A stretch of DNA of 64,000 bases from Melioribacter roseus (GTDB taxonomy: Bacteria; Bacteroidota; Ignavibacteria; Ignavibacteriales; Melioribacteraceae). The notes beneath the pieces were generated by a model, which saw only the letters and a list, made by a program, of their open reading frames with translations, did not search any database and was not told where the DNA came from. Shown one piece after another: positions 1 through 8,874 of the stretch. The stretch spans positions 1 through 64,000 of the forward strand of contig DYLK01000012.1 of NCBI GenBank assembly GCA_020722065.1, read 5' to 3'. Made by a program: the position numbers and the translations under genes. Position 1 is the stretch's first letter, and every line of letters starts with the position of its first letter.

Positions 1-2
1 TC

Positions 3-1538
3 TCTCTCGCATCCACATATATTCATGACCAATGGCATTCTGTGGGAATAATTCGTGACATCACCGAGCGCAAGCAGGCAGAAGAAGAGTTGCGAAAAAG
101 CAATCAAATGAATCAATCAATTTTAAAAGCCATACCCGATTTAATGTTTGTAATTGACAAAAATTATGTATTCCGAAATTATCACTCATCTTCAGACAAA
201 GAACTTTATGCCCCGCCAGAAGTATTTTTAGGCAAACATGTGGATGAAGTTTTACCACATGAAGTTGCGGCACTAACAAAAGAAAATATAGACAAAGTAC
301 TGCAAACTGGCGAAATGAGTGTTTATGAATATCAAATTGAACTTGCAGGAAAGACAAGATTTTATGAATCAAGAATGGTTTTCCAAGAAGATAATCTGGT
401 TTTAACAGTTAACCGCGATATAACTGAACGAAAACATGATGAACTTGAAATTAAAAAACTCTCAAACGCAATTGTTCAAAGTCCCGTAACTATTGTAATA
501 ACAAACATAAATGGTGATATTGAGTATGTTAATCCAAAATTTACCGAAGTAACAGGTTATAGTTCAGATGAAGCATTTGGTCAAAATCCGCGAGTATTAA
601 AATCTGGAGAGCATTCAGAGGAGTTTTATAAAAACTTATGGGAAACAATTTCATCGGGCAATATTTGGGCTGGTGAATTTCATAATAAAAAGAAAAATGG
701 GGAGCTATTTTGGGAATCGACAATTATCTCCCCAGTAAAAGATAATGAGGGTAACATAACCCATTATATTGCAGTTAAAGAAGATATTACAGAAAAGAAG
801 AAAATGATTGAAGAGCTTGTTGTAGCCAAAGAAAAAGCAGAGTCTGCAACAAAATTAAAAACTGAATTCTTAGCTCAAATATCGCACGAAATTAGAACAC
901 CTATTAATGCCATTTTAAGTTATGCAGGATTAATGAAATCGGAATTGGAAGATAAAATTGATGAAGATCTTAAATACGGTTTTATAAGTATGGATAATGC
1001 CGGTAGGAGAATAATCAGAACTATTGATTTAATTCTAAATATGTCCGAAGTTCAAATTGGCTCATACGATTATCACTCGCAAAAGTTGGATATTGAAAAG
1101 ATTATTTATCGATTGAAAATGCAATTTCAACCAATGGCCGATACTAAAAGACTAAAATTTTCGTTCGAAAAGAAAACAGATGATATTTGGATTTTGGGCG
1201 ATGAATATTCAGTAGAACAAATTTTATCAAACCTAATAGATAATGCCATTAAATTCACAAAAGAAGGATATGTTCTAATAACTTTAGATTCCATTGCAAA
1301 TAATAGATTACAAGTTGTCGTAAGCGATAGCGGAATTGGAATTGACGAAAAGTATGTCCCTCATTTATTTGAACCATTTTCACAAGAAGAACAAGGTTAT
1401 ACAAGAAGATATGAAGGAAACGGACTTGGATTAGCTTTAATAAAAGAGTATTGTCAAATGAATGGTGCAAGTATAAAAGTAATAAGCAAAAAAGGAAATG
1501 GTTCAACCTTTATTGTATCTTTTCAAAAATATATTTGA
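3..1538 (+). CDS. PAS-domain sensor histidine kinase (5' end outside window)
   Basis: Sensor histidine kinase cut by the window edge. The frame is open from base 3, with no stop before the GTG at 42, and the first residues (GIIRDITERKQAEEEL) are the end of a PAS/PAC domain, so the real start lies upstream. Numbered from 42: a second PAS domain at about 24-128 closed by another RDITERK signature, a third PAS/PAC at about 135-258, a HisKA domain with phospho-accepting His282 in SHEIRTP, and a HATPase domain with N box NLIDNAIKFT, G1 DSGIGID, an F box and G2 GNGLGLAL. No receiver domain follows and no membrane segment is visible in the part present. It should autophosphorylate and pass phosphate to a response regulator not seen here. 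Its signal is unknown. Confidence 0.93.
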   Translation, partial: SLASTYIHDQWHSVGIIRDITERKQAEEELRKSNQMNQSILKAIPDLMFVIDKNYVFRNYHSSSDKELYAPPEVFLGKHVDEVLPHEVAALTKENIDKVLQTGEMSVYEYQIELAGKTRFYESRMVFQEDNLVLTVNRDITERKHDELEIKKLSNAIVQSPVTIVITNINGDIEYVNPKFTEVTGYSSDEAFGQNPRVLKSGEHSEEFYKNLWETISSGNIWAGEFHNKKKNGELFWESTIISPVKDNEGNITHYIAVKEDITEKKKMIEELVVAKEKAESATKLKTEFLAQISHEIRTPINAILSYAGLMKSELEDKIDEDLKYGFISMDNAGRRIIRTIDLILNMSEVQIGSYDYHSQKLDIEKIIYRLKMQFQPMADTKRLKFSFEKKTDDIWILGDEYSVEQILSNLIDNAIKFTKEGYVLITLDSIANNRLQVVVSDSGIGIDEKYVPHLFEPFSQEEQGYTRRYEGNGLGLALIKEYCQMNGASIKVISKKGNGSTFIVSFQKYI

Positions 1539-1613
1539 AATATATATGTTATGGATTATAGAGATACCATTTATATATCAGTAGCAGAAAATAGAAAATA
1601 AAACATAAGCAAT

Positions 1614-1835
1614 ATGAAAAAGATTTTATCTTTATATTTTGTGATTATTGTATTACAGCATGTATCATATTCTCAACCAAATTAGAATGCTATTAAATCT
1701 ACTGCTACATTTATTGTGCACGACACTTCGTTTCTTACTCCCAATTTACTACCCTTAAATATTAACGGCTGGAAAGTTGGTTTGTATGTAACCAGAGACG
1801 GCAAAAATTTGTATTCTACCTTAATATCAATTTAA
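1614..1835 (+). pseudogene. Broken small secreted-protein gene with in-frame TAG
   Basis: ATG at 1614 opens a good signal peptide (MKKILSLYFVIIVLQHVSYSQ), but a TAG at 1683-1685 stops it after 23 residues. The same frame then continues for 49 sense codons to TAA at 1833, including a plausible mature stretch (WKVGLYVTRDGKNLYSTL). A signal peptide leading straight into a nonsense codon with the frame kept open behind it suggests a decayed secreted-protein gene. I do not recognise the family. A sequencing error at the TAG, or a chance ORF, remains possible. Confidence 0.5.
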
Positions 1836-1856
1836 CGAGTATTTAATAACATAATT

Positions 1857-3269
1857 TCATTTCCTAATTGGGCGATAAAGGTGTGTTGATTGTCCGAACA
1901 ACATTTCGGCTGATTCCATTACTGTTTCAGAAAGTGTGGGATGTGGATGAATTGACATTGCAATATCTTTTGCCAAAGCCGACATTTCAATTGCAAGCAC
2001 ACCTTCTGAAATCATTTCGCCCGCGTTAACTCCAACAATTCCCATTCCCAATATTCGCTCGGTTTCGGCATCAAAAATTAGTTTTGTCAAACCATCATTT
2101 CTGTCAACTGTTGTTGCTCTTCCACTTGCTGCCCAAGGAAATCGCATAATTTTTACATTCATTCCTTTTTCTTTTGCTTCGTTTTCTGTAATTCCCGCCC
2201 AAGCAAGTTCGGGATCAGTGAAAACAACGGCTGGAATTGCATTTGGCTCGAATGCAGCTTTGTGTCCAGCGATAACTTCTACTGCAACTTTCCCTTCAGC
2301 TGATGCTTTATGTGCCAACATTGCTCCGCCAACAATATCGCCAATTGCAAAAATGTTTGGATCTTTTGTTGCTTGCTGATTATTTATTTCGACAAAACCA
2401 CGTGCATTGATTGTAACTTTTGTGTTTTCTAAACCAAGTCCGTCTGTAATTGGCTTTCTTCCAACTGAAACTAAAACTTTATCAAACAAAACGGCTTCAT
2501 TCGGAGCTTTTTCGCCTTCAAAAATAACTTCTACTTGATTGTTCGATTCTTTAACCGATACAACTTTTGTTGATAAATATATGTTTTCGAGATGTTTTTC
2601 GAGATTTGAAGATAGAATTCGTACCATATCTTTATCAGCACCAGGCAAAAGTTGTGGCATCATTTCAACAACTGTTACTTTACTTCCCAAAGCAGAATAG
2701 ACAGTTGCCATTTCCAAACCGATATAACCGCCGCCAATTACAAGCATTTTTTCTGGAATTGATGATAATTGCAAAGCTCCGCTGGAATCAATTACTAAAT
2801 TAGGATTTATATCAAATGCTGGTATTTTTGCTGGAACAGAACCTGTCGCAAGAATTGATTTTTCAAATTCCACTTCTTCTGTTGTGCCATCAACTTTTTC
2901 AACAAAAATTTTGTTTGAAGAGAGATATTTTCCTCTTCCTTGTATATAATTTATTTTTCGTTGTTTAACTAATTGTCCCGTTCCGCTAGTTAGCTTTTCG
3001 ACAACGCTTTCCTTAAAGTTGCGGAGTTTGTCCAAATCAATTTGAGGTTTTGCAAATTCAATTCCCCATTTTGCTGATTCCTCTACTTCGCTAATCAACT
3101 TTGCTACGTGAAGTAATGCTTTTGATGGAATACAACCTCGATGCAAGCAAACTCCACCAGGATTTTTTTCCAAATCTATTAAAGTTACATTCATTCCTAA
3201 ATCTGCTGCTAAAAATGCTGCTACGTATCCGCCTGGTCCCGCTCCTAAAATTGCCAATTGTGTTTGCAT
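1857..3269 (-). CDS. lpdA: Dihydrolipoyl dehydrogenase (E3)
   Basis: FAD- and NAD-dependent flavoprotein that reoxidises dihydrolipoyl groups of 2-oxoacid dehydrogenase or glycine cleavage complexes in the cytoplasm. Visible are the FAD-binding GAGPGGY at residue 9, the redox disulphide Cys41/Cys46 in GGVCLHRGCIPSK, the NAD-binding GGGYIGLEMA in the middle, the second FAD motif IFAIGDI, and the C-terminal catalytic HPHPTLSE. The length (470 residues) is normal for the family. The gene stands alone: no E1 or E2 gene is adjacent, so it may serve several complexes. GGAAA lies upstream of the ATG as a weak ribosome binding site. Confidence 0.96.
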   Translation of the reverse strand: MQTQLAILGAGPGGYVAAFLAADLGMNVTLIDLEKNPGGVCLHRGCIPSKALLHVAKLISEVEESAKWGIEFAKPQIDLDKLRNFKESVVEKLTSGTGQLVKQRKINYIQGRGKYLSSNKIFVEKVDGTTEEVEFEKSILATGSVPAKIPAFDINPNLVIDSSGALQLSSIPEKMLVIGGGYIGLEMATVYSALGSKVTVVEMMPQLLPGADKDMVRILSSNLEKHLENIYLSTKVVSVKESNNQVEVIFEGEKAPNEAVLFDKVLVSVGRKPITDGLGLENTKVTINARGFVEINNQQATKDPNIFAIGDIVGGAMLAHKASAEGKVAVEVIAGHKAAFEPNAIPAVVFTDPELAWAGITENEAKEKGMNVKIMRFPWAASGRATTVDRNDGLTKLIFDAETERILGMGIVGVNAGEMISEGVLAIEMSALAKDIAMSIHPHPTLSETVMESAEMLFGQSTHLYRPIRK

Positions 3270-3381
3270 AAAATTATTTCCTTTTTATATATTAATAAAT
3301 ACTTAATTCATTGTTTTTTGCTTTAATACTATGTAACTTTGAAGATAAATTGCAAGTCTTTCCTGAATATGTTTTTCTAAC

Positions 3382-3410
3382 CACAAAGTCCACAAAGTAG
3401 GCACAAAGTT
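3382..3410. repeat. Short CACAAAG tandem motif
   Basis: Three CACAAAGT units follow each other with 1-3 base spacers (CACAAAGTC, CACAAAGTAGG, CACAAAGTT). It lies in non-coding DNA between lpdA and guaD. Similar low-complexity intergenic motifs occur in many bacteria; no function can be assigned. Confidence 0.5.
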
Positions 3411-3720
3411 TATTGATTTGTAATTAGCTAATCGTGTATTAGCAAATGTGAAACGTTTGAAAATATTCTATTCATAATATTATTAAAATGCAAAAATATA
3501 CTTGAAAAATTATAGTATCTAATTTTATCGAAGTTGAATTTTCTATTCTTAAATTGCTTTAAAATATTTGATATTTTAATGTAAATCATAATTTAAGATT
3601 AGATATTTCTATTCGAAAGATAGTAAAGAAGAAATATCTGTTTCAATAATTAAATATTTTCCTTTTTTTCTCTTTTAAAATTCTTTTTTGTCGCACTTTC
3701 TAATTGAATCTTATAGATAG

Positions 3721-3825
3721 CAAACATCTCTTTTATTAGATTCTAAAGATGCTTGCGGTGTTTTTGCTGATGAAAATTACATTTATATTGCCGACCGTTT
3801 GATTATCATCTCAAAACCGAATTAG
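3721..3825 (+). pseudogene. Remnant of a LVIVD-like beta-propeller repeat protein
   Basis: Between an in-frame TAG at 3718 and a TAG at 3823 lie 34 codons with no ATG. Their product includes GVFADENYIYIAD followed by IIISKPN. This resembles one repeat unit of LVIVD-type surface propellers (a GVAVSGNYAYVAD...LXIIDVSDP pattern). It is most simply the last surviving repeat of a deleted gene. The family call rests on the look of one repeat only. Confidence 0.4.
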
Positions 3826-3859
3826 ATATTTAGAATTTTTTGATTAGTAACGAGCTAAA

Positions 3860-4324
3860 TTAATATTCAATTTTATCTTCTTTAGCTGTCCAATTTCTAA
3901 ATGCTATTAACGCTTCGTTTCTCATTATCTGAATTGTTGGAATTTTCCTTTTTTCGATTGGGACTGCAATTTCATCGTAAATAAATGAATCGTCAAACCC
4001 AATTTCCTTTGCATCATTTTTTGTGTTTGCAAAGTAAACTTTGTCCAATCTTGCCCAATAAATCGCTCCCAAACACATCGGACAAGGTTCGCATGATGTA
4101 TAAATTTCGCAACCAGATAAATCAAATGTTGCAAGTTTTTTGGTTGCTTGACGAATACAATTTACTTCGGCATGTGCAGTTGGGTCATTATCTTTTGTAA
4201 CACTATTTGAAGTTGCCGCTATAATTTCGCCATTTTTAACTATAACCGCTCCAAAAGGTCCGCCACCATTTTTCACACTTTCAACCGAAAGGTCAATTGC
4301 TTTTTGCATAAATTCATTTTTCAT
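3860..4324 (-). CDS. guaD: Guanine deaminase of the cytidine-deaminase fold
   Basis: Zinc-dependent deaminase that should convert guanine to xanthine in purine salvage. The zinc site is His51 with the proton-shuttling Glu53 (HAEV) and Cys81/Cys84 (PCPMC). The flanking sequence (GGPFGAVIVK near residue 21, TSCEPCPMCLGAIYWAR, GFDDSFIYDEI) and the aromatic C-terminal EY ending match Bacillus-type GuaD rather than the tRNA adenosine deaminase TadA, which ends differently. The length of 154 residues is typical. It is monocistronic, divergent from the tricorn-like gene. Confidence 0.88.
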   Translation of the reverse strand: MKNEFMQKAIDLSVESVKNGGGPFGAVIVKNGEIIAATSNSVTKDNDPTAHAEVNCIRQATKKLATFDLSGCEIYTSCEPCPMCLGAIYWARLDKVYFANTKNDAKEIGFDDSFIYDEIAVPIEKRKIPTIQIMRNEALIAFRNWTAKEDKIEY

Positions 4325-4505
4325 ATATAAATTTTCTTTTAATTAATACGTAAAATAACGCTATTTTGAAGCTAATTTCAATATAATATTGCATTTTCAT
4401 TTTGTTAAGTTTTTTTCGATTTTTAAATAGCTATTAAAATGAAATAACATTTTCTGGTACTTTACGTCAAACAAGAAGTTTTTTAACCAATTAAAAGGTA
4501 ATTCA

Positions 4506-7500
4506 ATGCAGATTAAACACTATTTTCTAATCATTTTCTTATTTATTTCATTAAATATTTTGGGGAATCAAGATTCACCTTTTGTACGTTTTCCTGCAAT
4601 TAACAACGATGGAGATATTCTTTTTGTTTATCAGGGCGATATTTGGAAAATTCCAGCGAACACAAAAACTGCAATTCGATTAACAATTCACGAAGGTTAT
4701 GATTCGGCACCAATGTGGTCAGACGATGGAAAACATTTTGCATTTTCAAGTGATAGATATGGAAATAACGACATTTTCATCTCAACTTCAGATGGGAATT
4801 CACCGAAAAGATTAACTTTTAATTCAGCAAACGATATTTTAACTGATTTCGCTAAAAATGGTGAGATAGTTTTTGCAACTTCTCGGGAATTTCAGCAAGT
4901 GGAATGGAATCACGAGTTTTATTCAATTTCAGAAAATGGTGGAACTGAGAAAAGAATTCTAAATTCCGTTGGCGAAATGGCTACAATTTCTCCCGATGGA
5001 AACATGATTGCTTTTACAACTGGAGTTTGTCCCACAAGTCGCGAAAATTATCACGGTTCGGCTAATCTTGAAATTTGGCTTTATAATCGCAAGACCGATA
5101 CTTTTCGACAATTAACAAATTTCGATGGAAATGATTTTATGCCACGTTGGGCTGATAATTCAAATTTATTTTTCATTTCGGCTAAAAGTGGAATTTATAA
5201 TATTTTTCAGATGAATATCGGTGAGCCAGATTTTCCAAATTCAAAACAGATTACAAATTTTGAAAATGATGGAATTCGTTATTTTAATATTTCACCAAAC
5301 GGAAAAACTATTGTTTTTGAACGATTTACAGATATTTTCAAACTTGACGTTTCTTCAAAATCAGTGGGAAATATTGAAATAAATCTCGGAGCCGATTTCC
5401 GAATCGATCCATTTCAAAATGTAACTTCTACAAATGGAATTTCTGAATATGCTATTTCTCCAAACGGGAAATATGCCGCTTTTGTAATTCACGGCGAGAT
5501 TTTTATTTCGCAAACCGAACCTGAAAAATCAAAAACTATTAACATCACAAACAATTCTTACAGAGATGAAAATCCAATTTGGCTGAACGATTCTACAATT
5601 ATCTTTTCATCAGATAAAGAAGGAAATCAGAGAGATTTATTTCTTGTAAAATCTGCCGATAAAACAAAACCAGATTTGTTCAAAACTTTCTCTTACCATT
5701 TCGAGAATCTAACAAATTCCAAAGATGATGAATCGTTTCCTGTGATTTCTCCCGACAGAAAGAAATTAGTTTATGAAATAAATGTAGGAAAATTGGTTGC
5801 TTTTGATATTTCTCCAGATGGAAAATTATCAAACAAAATTACACTTTTAGATGGTTGGTCAGCTCCGCAAAATGTTTGTTTTTCACCAGATAGCAGATGG
5901 ATTGCCTACGCACAAGAAGATTTGGAGTTCAATCAAGAATTATTTATTCAACCAATTGACGGAAAAATATCACCAGTAAATATTTCTATGCATCCAAAAC
6001 AAGATGGGAATCCTTTTTGGTCGCAAGATGGCTCGAAATTGATTTTTACATCAAATCGCAAACAAAATTCTGATATTTGGTTTGTTTGGCTAAATGCAAA
6101 AGATTGGCAAAAGACAGAAGAAGATTGGAAAGAATTTTCTGATGAAAAAGAAGATAAATCAGATAAAAAAGATAAAAAGAAGAAAAAAGATGAGTCTGAA
6201 ACAGATGAAATTGAACCAATAAAAATTGACCTTGAAAATATTTGGGAAAGATTGGTTCAAGTAACTGATTCGCCAAAAGACGAATTTTCTCCCGCTGCTT
6301 CAAAAGATGGAAAAACAATTTATTATTCATCTCCTACTGATGACGGAAAAGAACGCGAAATGAAATCAATTCAATGGGATAAAACTAAACCAGATGTTGT
6401 AAAAGGAATTACTAATCCAACAAATTTTCAATATGCAGAAAATGGGAAAGTCCTTTTTGCGATCGGAAGAGGTGGGAAGTTATTCAGAATAAAAGACGCA
6501 ACGAACAAAGCCGAAGTCATTTCAATAAATGCAAAGTATGTAATTGACCGCGAAATTGAAAACAAGCAAATTTTTAATGAAGCTTGGCGAACTTTAAATT
6601 ATGGATTTTATGATCCTAATTTTCACGGACACAATTGGGAAATGCTTCGAAAACATTACGAACCAATGGTTTTAAAAGCATCAACAAAAAGGGATTTTCG
6701 TGATATGTTTAATAATATGCTTGGACAGTTAAATGCAAGTCACATGGGACTTTATGGGAAAGACAATTTAAACACACAAAAAGAAACAACGGGTTTACTT
6801 GGAATTGAAATTCAACCAAACGGCAATTCAGTAGAAATTGTGCGGGTTATCCCAAATTCCCCAGCAAATAAAGATGAAAGCAAACTATTTGTCGGCGACA
6901 AGATTATCGCAGTAAACGGAAAATTGCTCGACAACAATATTAACTTCTATTCTCTTTTTTCAGGAAAAGCTGGCGAAATTATGGAATTAAAAATATCTGA
7001 TAAAGATGGCAAAGAGCGAACTGTACTAATTCGTCCGATAGATAATCTTAAAAATTTGCTTTATAATGAATGGGTTTTAAATAATCAAAAACTTGTAAAT
7101 AAATTATCTGATGGAAAAATCGGTTATTTGCATATTAAAGAAATGGGCTGGGAAAGTTTTGAAGTGTTTGAACGCGATTTAACTGCCGCTGGCTACGGAA
7201 AAGAAGGTTTGGTTATTGATGTTCGTTATAACGGTGGTGGTTGGACAACAGATTATTTGATGATGGCACTAAACTACAAGCAACACGCTTACACTATTCC
7301 ACGCGGAGCAACAGACAATTTGGAGGAAAATCACACAAAATTCCGTGATTATTATCCACTTGGTGAAAGATTACCTTATTCAGCTTGGACAAAGAAATCA
7401 ATTGCACTTTGCAATTCAAAAAGCTATTCCAATGCCGAAATTTTTTCACACGCATATAAATCACTTGAAATTGGTAAACTTGTTGGCGAACCGACTTTTG

Positions 7501-7712
7501 GTGCTGTAATTTCAACTGGAGCAAAAACTTTAATTGATGATTCTTATGTTCGATTACCATCTCGAGGTTGGTTTACTTTGAAAACGGGAATTAATCAAGA
7601 AAACGGTGCTGCAATTCCAGATTTTGTTTTATACAATAATCCAGATGACAAAGCAAAAGGGAAAGATACACAACTCGAAAAAGCAGTTGAAATTTTATTA
7701 AATCAAAAATAG
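4506..7712 (+). CDS. Tricorn-type protease (propeller-PDZ-S41 peptidase)
   Basis: Secreted or periplasmic member of the tricorn/S41 peptidase family that degrades peptides. It has a signal peptide (residues 1-21), TolB/WD40-like propeller blades with repeated SPDGK/SxDGKxxxFSSDR motifs over about 25-640, a lysine/glutamate-rich insert at about 545-580, a core domain with Ser745-His746 (NASHMG), a PDZ domain at about 760-850, and the S41 domain with the nucleophile region SYSNAEIF (Ser975) and NGGGW oxyanion loop. The Ser-His pair and a late Glu (NQENG) fit the tricorn catalytic tetrad. At 1068 residues it is a normal size. AAAGG precedes the ATG, and a terminator follows at once. Confidence 0.92.
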   Translation: MQIKHYFLIIFLFISLNILGNQDSPFVRFPAINNDGDILFVYQGDIWKIPANTKTAIRLTIHEGYDSAPMWSDDGKHFAFSSDRYGNNDIFISTSDGNSPKRLTFNSANDILTDFAKNGEIVFATSREFQQVEWNHEFYSISENGGTEKRILNSVGEMATISPDGNMIAFTTGVCPTSRENYHGSANLEIWLYNRKTDTFRQLTNFDGNDFMPRWADNSNLFFISAKSGIYNIFQMNIGEPDFPNSKQITNFENDGIRYFNISPNGKTIVFERFTDIFKLDVSSKSVGNIEINLGADFRIDPFQNVTSTNGISEYAISPNGKYAAFVIHGEIFISQTEPEKSKTINITNNSYRDENPIWLNDSTIIFSSDKEGNQRDLFLVKSADKTKPDLFKTFSYHFENLTNSKDDESFPVISPDRKKLVYEINVGKLVAFDISPDGKLSNKITLLDGWSAPQNVCFSPDSRWIAYAQEDLEFNQELFIQPIDGKISPVNISMHPKQDGNPFWSQDGSKLIFTSNRKQNSDIWFVWLNAKDWQKTEEDWKEFSDEKEDKSDKKDKKKKKDESETDEIEPIKIDLENIWERLVQVTDSPKDEFSPAASKDGKTIYYSSPTDDGKEREMKSIQWDKTKPDVVKGITNPTNFQYAENGKVLFAIGRGGKLFRIKDATNKAEVISINAKYVIDREIENKQIFNEAWRTLNYGFYDPNFHGHNWEMLRKHYEPMVLKASTKRDFRDMFNNMLGQLNASHMGLYGKDNLNTQKETTGLLGIEIQPNGNSVEIVRVIPNSPANKDESKLFVGDKIIAVNGKLLDNNINFYSLFSGKAGEIMELKISDKDGKERTVLIRPIDNLKNLLYNEWVLNNQKLVNKLSDGKIGYLHIKEMGWESFEVFERDLTAAGYGKEGLVIDVRYNGGGWTTDYLMMALNYKQHAYTIPRGATDNLEENHTKFRDYYPLGERLPYSAWTKKSIALCNSKSYSNAEIFSHAYKSLEIGKLVGEPTFGAVISTGAKTLIDDSYVRLPSRGWFTLKTGINQENGAAIPDFVLYNNPDDKAKGKDTQLEKAVEILLNQK

Positions 7713-7719
7713 TTTATAT

Positions 7720-7748
7720 GCGAAGCATCAAATTGCTTCGCTTTTTTT
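7720..7748 (+). terminator. Rho-independent terminator after the tricorn-like gene
   Basis: GCGAAGCA (7720-7727) pairs perfectly with TGCTTCGC (7734-7741) over a 6-base loop and is followed by seven T. It sits 8 bases after the stop codon. The T-run abuts the ribosome binding site of the lipoprotein gene, so some read-through may be needed for that gene. Confidence 0.85.
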
Positions 7749-7758
7749 GGAGAGAATT

Positions 7759-8346
7759 ATGATTTTTAATAGATTCACAAAAGTTGCAGCAATAATATTT
7801 ATCTCAATATTAGCAATTTCTTGTTCTTGCAAAGTTGAAAAAGCAAAAGAAATATCGCAATTAGAAAAAATTCAAACTTCGGTTTCTCAATCGATTGAAT
7901 CCCAAACTTCAAATCAAGATTTCATCAATTATTTTATACTAAAAAATTATAATGAAAAATCTAAAACGGCAAAATACTTGATTGAAATTCCAAAAATAGA
8001 ATTTCGTGATTCATTATCAATAAATTTTGATGATAATTGGGAAATTATCAATAAAAGTCAAATGGAATTTCTTCCAGATTGCCTCACAAATGCCGAGTTT
8101 TGCCAATTCAATATTTCAAAAGAAGATGCCGAAAAAAAGGTGAAATCAGAATTATCCAAAGAAATTATCAAACCATTAGAAACAAAATCAGTTTGGGACA
8201 AAAAGGGAAAACGCTTTATTTGGGAAATTCGCGCAACTTTTTATGAAATTAAAAATGAATTGATGCACAAAGCAAATGGCGAATTGTTTTGGATTTCTCC
8301 ATTCGATGGGAAAATTGAAAAACGTGAAGTTTGGAGAATTTTATAG
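7759..8346 (+). CDS. Small lipoprotein of unknown function
   Basis: 195 residues. The start is placed at ATG 7759 because GGAGAG lies 5-10 bases upstream; a TTG at 7747 in the same frame would overlap that site. The N-terminus is a lipoprotein signal with lipobox AISC, so the protein should be lipid-anchored. The mature part is polar with a second cysteine next to the lipid cysteine. A C-terminal segment (KRFIWEIRATFYEIKNELMHKANGELFWISPFDGKI) resembles PepSY-like domains in style, but I would not assign the family on this. It lies directly behind the tricorn-like gene. Confidence 0.75.
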   Translation: MIFNRFTKVAAIIFISILAISCSCKVEKAKEISQLEKIQTSVSQSIESQTSNQDFINYFILKNYNEKSKTAKYLIEIPKIEFRDSLSINFDDNWEIINKSQMEFLPDCLTNAEFCQFNISKEDAEKKVKSELSKEIIKPLETKSVWDKKGKRFIWEIRATFYEIKNELMHKANGELFWISPFDGKIEKREVWRIL

Positions 8347-8399
8347 AAATATTGGCAACAACTTTCGGAATACAATAAAATTTGAAAATTTAAAACAAA

Positions 8400-8423
8400 A
8401 AAGCCGTCAATACCAGACGGCTT
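8400..8423 (-). terminator. Terminator of trxA, possibly bidirectional
   Basis: AAGCCGTC (8401-8408) pairs with GACGGCTT (8416-8423) over a 7-base loop. Read on the minus strand it is followed by TTTTTTGTTTT, a good tail for trxA. On the plus strand the tail is weaker (CTTTG), but it may also end the lipoprotein transcript. Confidence 0.8.
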
Positions 8424-8446
8424 CTTTGTACTATCTTCAACAAAAA

Positions 8447-8806
8447 TTAATTTGTTTTAAGAAGAACTTCATTTATGGCTTGTTTTAGTGTTTCTTTTGG
8501 TAAAGCACCAACCGCCATTTGAGGTTGTTCGTTCATCGGAACAAAAAGCAAAGAAGGAATACTTCTAATTCCAAATGCGCCTGCAAGTTCTTGTTCTTCT
8601 TCTGTATTTACTTTGTAAACATGGATTTTTCCAGCGTATTCGTTGCCTAATTCTTCAAGAATTGGTCCAACCATTTTGCAAGGACGACACCATTCTGCCC
8701 AGAAATCAATAATACATGGCAAATCGCCTTCGTATTTCCATTCTTTATTTACTTCGTAATTGAAAACTTTTTCTAAGAAAAGTTCTTTTGTTAAGTTAAC
8801 TGACAT
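8447..8806 (-). CDS. trxA: Thioredoxin with WCRPC active site
   Basis: Cytoplasmic thiol-disulphide reductant. The thioredoxin fold is evident: DFWAEWCRPCKMVGP with redox Cys40/Cys43, the cis-proline segment SIPSLLF, and a C-terminal helix, in 119 residues. The usual WCGPC is WCRPC here; a change at this position alters redox potential in studied thioredoxins, but its effect here is unknown. An N-terminal extension of about 15 residues precedes the fold. GGAGA lies a few bases before the ATG. The gene is single, with its own terminator. Confidence 0.93.
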   Translation of the reverse strand: MSVNLTKELFLEKVFNYEVNKEWKYEGDLPCIIDFWAEWCRPCKMVGPILEELGNEYAGKIHVYKVNTEEEQELAGAFGIRSIPSLLFVPMNEQPQMAVGALPKETLKQAINEVLLKTN

Positions 8807-8874
8807 TTTATTCTCCGTTATTAATGTTCATATTTAAATCGATAAGATGTACTAATTGCAAAATTGGTTTCAAA

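Larger units (their letters stand above)
3270..3859. other. 590-bp intergenic stretch with a gene remnant and a small repeat
   Basis: No intact gene is seen between lpdA and guaD. The stretch holds a short CACAAAG repeat (3382-3410) and, near its far end, a plus-strand fragment resembling a LVIVD/beta-propeller repeat (3721-3825). The rest is very AT-rich with stops in all frames. It must also contain the lpdA promoter, for which I see no convincing motif. Confidence 0.6.

Noticed and set aside
6160-6200. Frameshift in the Lys-rich stretch of the tricorn-like gene
   Set aside because: The A-rich tract keeps the frame, and domains on both sides are in the same ORF, so it is a real low-complexity insert.
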